From Undaria pinnatifida (lineage: Eukaryota > Sar > Phaeophyceae > Laminariales > Alariaceae): 64,000 nt of DNA. A model generated the notes under the pieces. That model was given only the letters and a program-made list of their open reading frames with translations. It was not told where the DNA came from and did no database searches. Below are positions 1-12,900 of the stretch, one piece after another; position 1 is the first letter of the stretch; every line of letters begins with the position of its first letter. The stretch lies in contig JABAKD010000007.1 in the NCBI GenBank assembly GCA_012845835.1, positions 6,860,222 through 6,924,221 of the forward strand, given 5' to 3'. Made by a program: the position numbers and the translations under genes.

Positions 1-239
1 TTTACCCTGCTGCTTGCCACGAAACTCCTCCCTGATATTTTTCCTTTCGATTACCCTGTTTATTGACCTACTTCTTGATCTACTGCTCCCTATACTGCTC
101 TCCCTACTGATCAAGCTACTGTGGTTACGTATTGCTGCTTGGCGTTCACATTTCGAACACACTTTTCCCTCTACCTTGCTTAGTTTCCCTGTGTGTTCTC
201 CCTGATACTGTGACCTACTACCGTGAGAGACCTACTGTT

Positions 240-335
240 TGACCTACTGCTTGGCCTGTTGCCTGCTTGCCTGACTCCTAAGCTGACGGTCCACTCCTGC
301 TCGCGAACGATGGTCGTCCTATATCTTTCCCCCGT
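240..335 (-). pseudogene. Decayed copy of the PIF1 exon 726-922 3' junction
   Basis: On the minus strand this reads TIVREQEWTVSLGVRQ, a relative of VTVIREEEWTVSSGGRQ at the end of the true exon. Homology continues past the splice point into intron sequence (the cctactgctt motif seen also at 692-701). The stretch 1-240 is built of loose repeats of the same intronic motif. Confidence 0.7.
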
Positions 336-467
336 TGAATACCAGTAATTTCTCCCGTAGTGCTTCTTGACCCACAGGTTGACCGATTGCTTCACCTACT
401 GCTCGACCCACTGATTGATCTACTGCTTTGACATACTGCATTACCAACTTATATTTTTCCTACTGCT

Positions 468-544
468 CGACATACCGCTTGCATTGCCTGCCGCCTAAGC
501 TGACGATCCACTCCCCCGCGCAAACGACGGTCACCGTACGAGTA
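468..544 (-). pseudogene. Second decayed copy of the PIF1 exon 726-922 3' junction
   Basis: Minus-strand translation VTVVCAGEWIVSLGGRQ matches the last residues of the true exon at 726-785. It lies just downstream of that exon in the direction of transcription. Confidence 0.7.
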
Positions 545-725
545 CGTATTATCCTACCATGAAGTACGAGTATATGTTTTCCCTACAATATTATTATATA
601 AAAAAAATCTAAAGACGCCTGTCGCGCGTTCGATAAACTTGAGGTTTATTGTTATCTTTGCAAGCCGCGTGATTGTTGTTTACCTTAGTTATGGGACCTA
701 CTGCTTCGTCTCCTGCTTTGCTTAC

Positions 726-922
726 CTGCCTCCCGAGCTGACGGTCCATTCTTCCTCTCGAATTACGGTGACTACCTTGCCGCTGCCTTCCATAGCGTCG
801 AACTCCACTCTCGGGAGACGCCTCCCCGACGCGTCTACGAACTCCGTGACCACCCCTGTGGCCCCGTTAACGAGCTGGTTCGAGGAGTCAAGGTTCTTCA
901 AAAGCAAAACTTTTGCTCCCAC
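726..922 (-). CDS. PIF1: PIF1 helicase exon: VGAKVLLLKNLD region
   Basis: Begins after a CATCATCAG acceptor with VGAKVLLLKNLDSSNQLVNG, the conserved PIF1 segment that follows ...ELK in the previous exon. It then reads ATGVVTEFVDASGRRLPRVE and ends in REEEWTVSSGG. The donor is GGCAG|GTAAGC, phase 2. In this family the next block is the conserved C-terminal helicase motif, which must lie left of the window. Confidence 0.92.
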
Positions 923-3900
923 CTGATGATGCACAAGATCAAATATGGTACGTGGTAATATTTTCGTTAGCTTCAAGATGGTAGATGGCAAATGTTGTTT
1001 GTTGGTTGCTGAAAGGCGCCTTGTGCGATTTATCGTCTCTCCCGATTTATCGTCTTGGCAATATATCACCCCCCCTGGGCTGACACGTCTACGAACTCCA
1101 TGACTTCTCCTGTGGCCCCGTGAACGAGCTGGTTGGAGGAGTCCAGGTTCTTCAGAACTAAAATCGCTACACAATGAGACGAATCCATATTTGGGAATAA
1201 GAAGGTTTCCAGCATTCGGTGCGAATCACTAAAAGGATGAAAGTAATCGCCTGTCACTTCGTTCGAGACTAGCTTCCCTGCGACAAAAGGGAAGGCACAG
1301 GAATCACACAGAGGAGTTACACAAGACCTCGCTTATATCGACAAGCGCTAGACCCAGCACCTCCTCCGGTTCGCGCTGGGCCTTGCCCCCGCGCCGACGG
1401 CATGGTCCGCGCCTTCGGCCGGGTCGAAACTCGGCCACCCTTACTTTCCACAAACTGAATACGGCCCACCCAGCCCATGACCTCCCACTGGCCCACTTCG
1501 AACAAAAGGAGCCGCTACATACTAGCAAGTAGCTCGAGCAAGACAGCGCTGGACAGAGGGGATGATCAATAGAGAAACGGACCGAGCTATGGCGAATCTG
1601 TTCAGGGGTCCTGTCCGACCTACGAGGTAGGCAATGGGAACCGCAATGCGGTCTGGGGGGGTATTGCGGTGTGTATTGGTTTGTAACGTGTGTGTAAACA
1701 CTGCTTTGTAGTCATACGAACAACGTGCCCGGTACCCGTGATACGGAGATGTAACACAAGAAGCACGGACGCGCCGCCTTTACTGCAGTTTGAATACACA
1801 ACAGCTTTGCCTCGTATAACGAGTGGCGCTGGCAGGCTGGAAAACAACCACACACCGTAGCAGCTGAAGCGACTCGACCACCTACAGAACTAGCGCAAGG
1901 GCGGCTGCTACCCCAAGCCAGCAGCAGCTGCAGCGAGAAGAGCAGAGAGCGCAGGCTTCAGTATCGACAGCAGAGCAGCTGCCGTGTATGGTACAGTGGT
2001 CGTTCGTTATCCCTCAGTAGTGTGGCGCCTGGTGCCCGCATAAAAGCGGGACCCGGTGTTATCCCAAGATGGTGCAGTACAGCAGCAGTAATACTCTATA
2101 AAACGAGCAGGTCGTGACAAGCGATTTCACCGCACTAAGCTGGGGCACCGCACTAAAAGACACGGCACTAACGCGGGACAACAACGGTATACGGATGCTT
2201 AGCGCATATCAGGCATACGATACGTATTGGCATTCACACAGTAGTGTATTTCATACTAGGTATGTATGCACTCTGACACAGTTACCAGGTATCTGGTGTT
2301 ATGGGATAGGCATGCTCTCGTGGTGCAAGCCAAAGCTGTGAGCAGCAACAGCAGTAGCACCGGCACGAGCTACATCGCAACGCTCAATGCCTGACGAGGC
2401 ATTGGTGTGTTACGAGTTGACTTTCAGCTTTCCATTATGTTTGTTCATACAGCAAAAGTATTTCGATCACGCGATAGCCGTTGATGCTCAGTTTTGAAGA
2501 TGGCGGCTGGCAGGGGCAGTAAAGAACAGCTCGTTCACAACCAAAGAAGGGCGGGCTGAAACGCAGAACAGGCGTACCAGTGAAGAGGGGACAGGTAGAC
2601 CTTACGCGACCGCGAGTAATAGCCAGATACGCGACGTTTCTGGTTTTCGCGGTTTGCGGGCAAGGGTGTGCGGATCTCGGCCAACGAGTATCAAACCCGG
2701 TGCATGCGGCTCGACAAAATAGCCAGGCGCCACAAACGGTAGCGCGTAAGGGTGTACGGATCTCGGCCAACGAGTATCAAACCCTGTGCAAGCGGCTCGA
2801 CAAAATAGGCCGACACCAACGGTAGTGACCGCCGGTAACCGGCACGCGGAACAAGGTACCAGCGCAGGAGGGAGCAGGTAGAGAGTACGCGACCGCGAGT
2901 AATAGCCAGATACGCGGCGTTTTGGTTTTCACGGTCAGCGGGTAAGGGTGTGCGGATCTCGTCCAACGAGTATCAAACTCGGTTCAAGCGGTAGCGCAGA
3001 AGGGTGTGCGGATCTCGGCCAACGAGTATTAAACCCGGTGCAAGCGGCTCCAAAAAACAGCCCGATACCAACGGCAGTGACTGCCAGCAACCGACATGCG
3101 GAACAGAGTACCAGTGCAAGGGGGAAATGTATGCGACCGCGAGTAATGGCCAGATACGCGGCGTTCTGGTTTTCTTGGTTGGCGGGCAAGGGTGTGAGGA
3201 TCTCGGCCAATGAGTATCAAACCCGGTGCATTGGGCTTGAAACGCTAGGCACCACAAACGGTCGAGCGCAAGGGTGTGCGGATCTCGGCCGAGGAGTATC
3301 AAACCCGGTGCAAGCAGATGGAGAAAATAGCCAGACACCACGAACGGTCGTAATTGCCCACGGGTCCGCGGTTCACACGCCAAGGTATATAGGGGGCTCC
3401 GCGAGGCACCACGCACGAGTTATGCGGCTACAAGGAAACCAGACAGACACCGAAACCATAAGTGATCGCTGGTGAGGGTTTATGCACGGTACCAGGGTGC
3501 AGCGGTGCGGTGATAAATAAATAAATAACCACAGAAATTACCTTGTACAACTAGACAGATAGTAGTATGTGGTGCGGGTATAATCGGGACGAGGTAGTCG
3601 TACGCAGACGTGGTACGCGACACGGGGTAGGGCGTTGATATGTAGGACACTCGACCACGCACCGGGGGAGTACGCAAGGACAAGATGCACGGGCCAGGCG
3701 AGGCGTCGGAGCAGAGCAAAGCATCAAGAGTAGGGGAGCACGGGAACCGGGAACCCCAACCGCTCTGTCCCGTCGCACGTGCGAGAGCACTGATGATGAA
3801 CGCGGGAAGAAGCTAGAGCTAACACAGCTGCGGAGGTTCTTCACGATATAAAGACGGGAAACGATTCCTTTTGCCTTGTTCCAGGCCAACCATTTTAGTG

Positions 3901-6900
3901 TATTTGTTTATTTATTTACGGTTCTTGCAAAACTAAACTGCGCGATATATTCATGGTTGTGTCCATTTGTTATTTTGTTTGCTTGCTTGTTTTGGTTTGT
4001 TTTGGTTTGTTTGGTTTGGTTTGGTTTGGTTTTGTTTCGCGATTGGGATCTTTTTGATTACCGCCGATGTATGACTTGATTTTAGCATAGGAATAGGTGT
4101 GTTTGTTTGATTGTATGTTTTTCTCGACGGTATTCGATTCCCCTACTGTAGCCGGGGTGATCACGACCAAGGTTGCTCTATTTTCCAATTCGAAACTAGA
4201 GTACACAAAGTGTTCTGCACGGACTACATGTCCCATCGCATGCTCGGGAGCACCAACGCCGAACACGACGGAAGAAGCTACGGCTGACACAGCTGTGCCT
4301 GCCCTACGTATTCCTACAGTAGCAGCGATTATTCCCGCAGCTCCAGCAACAGCCTGCGGCAGCATCAGCAGCCGCAGCGACAGAGCGCTGTAAGGGCTTC
4401 GGCAAGCTCAACAACGCAGCGCGCAGCAGCAAGGGGCTCACGTAGCAGCCGCAGAAGCACCGCGAAGCAACAACGGCACCTATACTGCGTGAGGGCTTTA
4501 CGAACTTGACCCATGTGTGACGCAGGTATATTCCAGGGATTCGCGGGTTGTATGTTATGATTCACCAGGTACTGCCGGTGAAAAGGGTCACGAGTCAGGT
4601 GCCGATGTCACGTTGCCGACAGCCGCAACAATATTCTGTTAGCACGAGGCTCTTAACGCATCACTATTTGGGCGCAAGAACAGTACCGGTAAGACCCAGG
4701 ACGTCCGCAAACAGGAGATCGCGGGAGCACAGCAAAATAGCACCGATAGGTAATAGCGTCGAATTTAGGCAACGGCCCCCGTCTACTATGAAACATGCTA
4801 CCGAGAACCGAGATGTTGTAATGTATCAATCCATGCCATGAGCCATGCATTATAATTTATGTGGAGTTATCAAAGAATTTGTCATACCGCGCCGGTATAT
4901 GTAGAGGAAGGTGTCATGCCTCGGCGTGAGACTTCGGGGTTGTTGGGGAGCATGTGTTCGGCGGGTTCCCTGTCTAAACAAGCAGGCTTTTGATATTAGG
5001 TGGGTCCGGCTGGCCACCCGTTGCGCGACACGACTTTGACATTCTTAGTGAAGCGGGGTCAGCGTCTACATAATTTTCGCCCATCCAACACGGTATATCG
5101 GCAGAATTAAGGTCTAACCGAGATAGCTCCCCGAAACGCCGGGATGAATTTTGGCGGGATATGGTGAATTTTCAGCAATTACGAATACGCTGAACCACTC
5201 ATGGTGCCCACAATACGCGACATCTCGACGGCTAGAGTCGCCCGCCAGCACTAGTTGATGTGGAAAATCACATGGCATTGCTGAGGCACCTGCGAGCGGC
5301 GAGGTGTCCGACCACGTTCATATGCACTCCTTCGCGTACGAGGCTCTTGTGAGCAAGTCGTTGGGGCGTACAGCAGCAGGAGTGATCACGAAGAGCGGAG
5401 GGTGGAAGACGGAGACGTTAGCCGCGCGCTGCATCTGGTCGACCAAGCGTACACAGGCCTCAAGGGTGGAACAGACCACAGGGCCACGACTGCGCCACCG
5501 CGAGTGGGTTGCCACTGCCGCCGGCCGTTCAATTAGTTCCCCCGTGCACGCCAAATTACGCTCAAGGTATACCAGCACAGAAGTGTGGGTGAGACCACGC
5601 AGCCCCCCGGTAGGTGGCAAACGGCAACCAAGAGAACACAAGGAAGTTTGGGTAGAACCACACACCGGGGCAGGAGGCCTCATCCAACCCAATACTTACA
5701 TTGTATGATCGGCGGCAGCGTGAGTGAATACTATAGTAATTCGATACCCAATGAGACGAATCCATATTTGGGACAAAAATGGGTTCCAGCATTTGGTGCA
5801 AATCGCTATAGAAAATAACGCAATCGCCGATCACTTCGTTCAAGCCTAGCGTCCCTGCGATAAAGCGAAATAGGCACAGGAAAAATGCAGACCTCCCCAC
5901 CCGCCCCACAAGCTTAGTAGTGCCATTTCAATCTCAGGGACGCACTCATCGCGGAGTTTATCCCGGGCGAGGACCACATGCCTCGGGGCAGGAACCCTCA
6001 TCTAACCCAATACATGCCTTTAATGATCGGCGGCAGCGTAAGATAATACTGTAGTAAAACCTTTGCCACCACGTACAAATAGTGCTGTGTTTTCAGTGTC
6101 AAATCGCGTGGCTTTGCTGTTCGTCGCCGTACGCGTAAGAATAGCACGCACAGACAGAGCCACCGTGAAGGATTAACGTGTTTGACGACGACGCCACAAA
6201 ACATCAAAAACTATTGCTACTGAAACGAAAACATCAACAACAGCATCACCAACTCGAGAACAAACACAAAACACAATCAGCGGAAGGGTAACAACCCCAC
6301 CCACAACCACCAACAATAATAGCAACATCACTACGGAAAACCACATCACTCCCAATTACCAAGAAAAGCGAGCAAAACCTAATCGCTGACCTTGAGCTCG
6401 ATGCGCTCCGAAGCGGCGCAATGGTTCTGCAGCTGCCTCAGGTACGTCTTATCTCCGCTATCGCTAGCGTCATAGAACTCAGGCTCCCCTGCACGAGAGA
6501 GGAGAGCAAAGCGAAGAGTGAGCAGACAGAGGTACTGTAAGACGAAGAGGGGGCGGAACAAAAACAATGCACCAATTAACAAAACAACACACACCTACAC
6601 CAGCAACAATACCAACAACACCATCACAACCGACACCACCACTAACACCAACACCAACACCAACGATACCAACACCAACACCAGCACCAACACCAGCATC
6701 AACACCAACACCAACACCAACATCAACACCAACAACAACACCAACACCAACACCAACACCAACACCAACACCGACACCAACACCAACACCAACACCAACG
6801 GCGACAACACAACGACCAAAATAGCCAACATAACCGCCACTACCGCAACCACAACCGCCACCACCATCACCACAACCAACAGAACCAATACCAAACACAA

Positions 6901-9900
6901 CCACCACAACCAACAGAACCACAACCAACAGAACCACAACCAACAGAACCACAACCAACAGAACCACAACCAACAGAACCACAACCAACAGAACCACAAC
7001 CAACACCAACATCAACACCACCGGCAACACCAAAAACAATCAACAAGGTCATGCCGAAGTAACAAAAAATACGAACAAAAAAGCAAACGTGGACAACCAA
7101 AAACACGTACCAGGTATCGGATATTATACGAAACACAACGAAAACAACACAAGAGCAAAGCACTCACCATGAAGCTTGCTCAGCTCTTGCAAATTCAAGC
7201 GATCCACATCCTCATTGCGGCTGAACAGCCTAGTGAAAGTAGGCCCACCACCACCACCACCACCACCACAAGAACTACCACCGCCAGGCCCCCCATCCCC
7301 ACCCCCCTCCACGTCGACCGAGTCCCCTCCCCCCGCGCTACGACCACCACTATCACCATATCCACCCCCCGGACCCGGGCAAGGATCGCCTCCGTTCAGG
7401 CGTTCGTTTTCGGCGGCTCGTCGACGTTCTTGTCCTTGCTGAACCTGGGTTGGCGGGGGTTGGGGGGGGGGGTATTGGGGGGATGGGGGGGAGATATGGG
7501 GTTGGGGAGGGGGTTGGCGGGGGGGGGGGAAACGGGGGGTGGGGGGAGAGGAGAGGTAGGGGACAGGGGGGAGGAGGCGCAAGGGAGAGAGGTAGGCGAG
7601 GAGCGGGGGGTAGGCGGAGAGGGGTTACTGTATTACACAGCAGTACATCTACTACTGCAGGGACCTAGTAGTAGTGTTAACTGCTGCTGCAAACTATTGG
7701 AGTAGGTGAAGCTCCTGAGAGATTGCCGCGAAGCTTTTCAGGAGCTGCAGCGAGACTACTGAAAGGCTGCCACGAGGCTGCTAAGAGGCTGCCACGAAGC
7801 TACTGGGGCCGTCGTGAGGCTACTGAGGGGCTGACGCGAGGCTGCTAAGAGGCTACCGCTGGCCTACCGAGAGGTTACCGCGGGGCTACTCAAAAGTTGC
7901 GGCGAAGCTACTGAGAGGCTGTCGCGGGGCTACCGAAAGGCTGCCGAGGGGTTATCGCCGTGAAGACCCTGAGAGGTTGTCGCGAAGCTACGTAGAGGCT
8001 GCAACGAAGCTATTGAGACGCTGACGCGAACGTACTGATAGGACGCCGTGAGGCTGCGAGGTTTACAAAACGGTGTCGCAAAACTACTGAAAGGGTGACG
8101 CGCGGCTGTTGAGATGCTTCCGCCAAGATACCAAAAAGCCGCCGCGAGGCTGCTGAGATGTGCCGCGGGGCTGCTGAGAGGGGCTGAGACAACACTGAGA
8201 GGCTACCGAGGGCAACTCAGGGGCTATTGAGAGGCATACAGGGAGCCTGAAGCGAGAAAAACAGTTTGACTACGCACCTTTTCAGCGAGCAAGCGTTTAG
8301 CGTGGGGGCTAACCCTCCCCTCCCTCATCTCGTGCAGGATCGACAGGAAGACGGGGTCCTTTTGCCTAAACACCTGCGCGGAGGGGGGTGGGACAACAAA
8401 AATGACACACCATGAAAGAGGAGGGAGACGAGATAGACGGATAGCATGAGGCAGTATGCGGAACGGAAACAGAAGCATCGTACTATCTTTGAGCTGGCCG
8501 GACTTGTCAAACATCCAATAGTTGGGTGGCGATATAACCCCTTCTGGGGGTTTCAAAGGGACAAGGCGTCGAAAAAAGGTTGCTTGATTACAGCATCGGC
8601 CAAACGAGGCTATCTGAGCTGCTGCGGTAGGAGATGAGTCCGAACGGCGTTTCCGGCAAGGTCTAAGAAGACAACTGTGGAACTTTGTAATGCTGCTCGT
8701 GTTGCTGCACGCCCCTTCTAGACGCTTTTGATTGGAATGCGCTCTCGTCACTTGCTTTTGGTGGGTACACTATAATTGAGATATAATCAAGTCCCCAAAG
8801 GGCAAATTCAACAAACTGACTTTTAGCGTTTGTCCGACTAAACAACACAACGAGAGCCACGAACCAACCACCAGACAAGACACGAAACGCAAATCCCCGC
8901 TACATTACATCAGGGAAAAGCACTGCAATACATCTCCAACCAATGACTATTAATAATCGGCGCCTTACAAATCGAATAGTCCGCAAACTCGCAGCCCTAA
9001 CATTCCCAAAATAGCGCTATTCATTTCGTACGAGGACGATTTAAAAAAACAAGGTTTTACAAGGCAAGCCACAGGTATGCAAGTATATAATGACTATCAG
9101 TAGTCTGTCACTTACTATTAGAATAGTTCGAAAACTCGCAGGCCTAACTTTGCCATAAACTGGGCTATTTATTTTGCTCAAGGATTACTAGTAAAAAAAA
9201 TACAACGCAAGCGGGTATGCGAATATATTGGCCACTTCCTCAGTCGAGGAGTACGACAACGCCAAGCTCAAAAGATTCTCCTCCGCCATAGCGCGGCAAG
9301 ACTGCAACCACCACCACCACCATCACCACCAAGCACATTTCCTGCTCCCGCTCGGCACCCTGTTCCGACCCACATTCGACCCCACCGGGGCCTGGATCCT
9401 CCACACCAACCCTGGGCATAACATTAGCCGCCGGCAGGGCCAACAACCAAGGACCCTGATAAAATCCAGGGTCGGCCACATCCAGTGAACAATGTCGTCG
9501 AGCACCTGGTATGCCGTAAGCAGTAATCTACCCCCCCCCCCCCCCCCCGTCCGCCCCGCCCCCGCCCCCCCTCCCTGCTCACATCCACTACCACCACCTG
9601 TGTAAGGACGGTGGACGGATTCAACGACACATCCAATGTCTTACCCTTAAAGAACTACGACTTGCTTCAGTCATTTGTATCATTTGGGTCTCGTTGTTTT
9701 GTTTTCCTGGGGCGTTCTTCCACCCTATGGTGGTGGAGCCTATCTTGAGACAACGGGTTACATTATAGGACGAGGAATTATTGCGAGAACTACAGCAACC
9801 ACCAGCGGCATCAACTACTTTAGGGCGGTGAACTCATACAATGGGCTGGTCCCATGTCACCACAACACCACAAACACAACAACACCACCAGCAACAACAA

Positions 9901-12900
9901 AATATGCCCCGCACACACACCCCTCACCCCCGCCCCCCCCCGCACGCACACCCATAAACCCCTCCTCTCCCCCCCCCCCGCTACCCCTCCACCACCACCA
10001 CTTCCACCATCTCCTGCCTGAGGTTGATGAACTGATCCACAACACAAACACCGCGACAACCACCGCCACAACCACCACCACCACCACCACCACCACCACC
10101 ACCACCACCACACCACCACCATACCACCACCACCACACCACCACCACCACCACCACCACCACCACCACCACCACCACCACCCCCAACACCACCCCCCCCA
10201 CCACCACCACCGTCGTCCACCACCACCACCACCACCACCGTCGTCCACCACCACCACCGTCGCCCACCACCACCATCATCACCTGTTTGAGGACAATGGA
10301 CTGATCCAACGACACGTCCCAGGTCTTCGCCTCAAAGCAGAATCGTGTAGTACCCCGGCCTATCCCTATGGGGGGGAGCTGGAAAAAATCCCCGCACAGC
10401 ACCAGCTGCACGCCTCCGAAAGGCCGAGGACTCCCCCTAAGTCTAGATTCAACAGGGGGTGGAGGGTTGGGGGGGGGGGGATAGGGGGGCACAGAGGGGT
10501 CGAGGGAGGTATGGAGGCCGAGGGGGGCGCTTGAGGAGGGTGTGGGGCGGCATGGTCCGGGGGGGCGGGGTGGGGGGGTAGATGGAGGTTCGGGGGACAT
10601 AAAACGTATTCGTGCCTTGTAGGAAAAAAAAAACTCGGTCATATGGACATGCCCCCCCCCCCCATCACCACCGACCACTTTTACCAACAGAACCAGCTCC
10701 CTCCGTCACAAACAAAAAGCCTGCAACGCGAACACTTACCTCTGGTCGGCAAGGTTGATTTGAGCTTGTATCATAGATGCAGTTCCGTCATATACGTTTC
10801 GTCGATGACTGGAACAGAGATTTTCGCAATAAAACAACCCCCTCCCCCACCCCATAAAAAACGCCTTGAAAAAAAACGAAAAAAAACACTTTTTTCCGAC
10901 GAAGTTGAGCTTGTCGAACAACTTCGCTTCCGTCGTGGAAATTCGTCCATTAAAACAAAATTCAAGTGCTTCTGCAAAAAAAAAAAATGGCCGATAAAAC
11001 AACGCCAGCAAACAACCCGAAACCACGCCCAGCTTTTGTCCGACGAGGTTTAGCCCATCGAATACTTCCACTGCCATCATGGGAACTTCTAATCCTCCCC
11101 AAACAACCACCTTAACCCCTTTAGAGCCCCCGAACCCCTCTCTAGATTAAATCCAAGTACTAAAAAAACGGGTTTCCAGTTGTAAAGGGGTTAACCCCTT
11201 CAGAGCCCCCAAATCCCCAAATTCCTCCCTGTCCTAACTTTAGGTAATTTTGTCCCCAAAAAGGGTAACCAGCGGTAAAGGCGTTAATCCCTTTAGACCT
11301 GCTCCAATGCTTTTTTTTTTGGGGGGGGGGTGTACTCACTTTGTGCGAAGGCCGTAGTCGTATGACTATAGACCCCCGCATCACTACTATGCCGGGACGG
11401 AGCACGTCGGGTTTTCGCAACAAGCAGGCAGACATTGCTGGCACCAAGCGCGAAGCGCCGTGAGGTGCTTGTTGGGGGGGAGGGGACAAAATAGCTCGAA
11501 CTTGTACGGGATAAGCTTTTCTTTTTCAAGCTCAAAAGGGTTGCACGAAAAAACAAAGAGACAAAAATGCTTGGAATTATTCTGTGTCGGACATTTTTTC
11601 GACCTTCGAATAGGGTCAAAACAACACGAAACACAACACAAAACACAAGCAAAAACAAAGTATACCCAAAAGCAAAACCCACCTTTGTCTTACGAGGTTG
11701 AGCCTGTCGAATACCAGGTACCTGGTAGGTCAGCTTCCATGATTGGAATTCATAACCCCCAAACCCCCAAAACAACCCCTGTTGAGCCCCTAACACCTCC
11801 CTACACTAAACCCAAGTAATTTTGTCCCCAAAAACGGGTTTCCAGTTGTAAAGGGGTTAACCCCTTGATAACCCCGCGAACGTTTTTTTTTGCTTGGGAG
11901 GGTGGGGACAACATACCTCGACTAAGTGAGGAGTAAGTTTTGCTTTAGGTTCAAAAGGGTTAAATGTAAAAACAACTGAACAAATCATTTGGAATTTTTT
12001 ATGTCGGATACATTTTTGAACCTTCGAACAAGGTCAAAATAACACAAAAAACACACAAAGACCAAACCAAGCAGAAACTGGTTGTCAAACTACACCAAAA
12101 CAAAACCCCACCTTTGTCCGACGAGGTTGAGCTTGTCGAAAAGCTCCGCTTCCATCATGGAAATTTCGTCGATGACCAATACAGAACACTCGCTCCATCT
12201 CTTCTTCGCCGCGCGGCTGCGCTGCACCCGCCCGAGCAGCTCGTGTATCGGCTGTGTGCACAGGTATGTAAATGCGCCAAACAAGAAAAGCAATAATAGG
12301 AATACAATTACATGGGCAAGCCAATGCGCCCAACAAAAAAAACAAATAACAGGAATACAAGACAACGAACAAAAACCACGAATAAAGAAACGAAAAAATA
12401 TGTGAACGAGTAAGCAAAAAAATAAAGACGCAAAGGGAAAATAAATCGAACAAACAGGCAAAGAAATGAACGAAGAAATACACGAAGAAATGAACGAAGA
12501 AATGAAAGAAATGAACGAAGAAAAGAACGATGAAACAAAAGAAGAAATGAGCGGGAAAAGGAAACAAGAAAAAAATATGGAAAACCAAACAAAAGAAACG
12601 GGAACCGAAATCGAACGCCAAACCGAAAAAGTAAACAAGACACAAATCGAGAAGCAAAGAACTAAACGACAAAACGAACCAAAAGATAAACGAACATGAA
12701 GCGACAAAGCAACGACAAAAAACAAAAAAGACGAGCCGAGGCAAGAAACGTATGACAGGAAACGAACAAAACAACAAAAAATAACCCGTCAGGAACTAAG
12801 CGAAAAAATGAAGCAAGAAATGAAACAAAAAAAAAGGAAATAAATCAGCGCACAGGTATATCAAAAGCTAACCTTAACCTCGACAAAAAAAATGAGTCCA

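Noticed and set aside
5304-5708. Fully overlapping 134-aa and 124-aa ORFs on opposite strands
   Set aside because: No domain, no splice context, inside a PIF1 intron; left as unassigned.
6518-7705. 395-aa plus-strand ORF and overlapping 186-aa minus ORF
   Set aside because: Kept open by acacca and cagaaccacaaccaa arrays; the minus strand carries true PIF1 exons here.
9675-10304. His/Thr-rich 209-aa ORF and its Gly/Trp/Val-rich shadows
   Set aside because: Pure (ACC)n translation in different frames.
12085-12777. 230-aa minus ORF rich in Phe/Leu, possible membrane protein
   Set aside because: Only its last ~47 residues are the Walker B exon; the rest is A-rich intron read as F/L.
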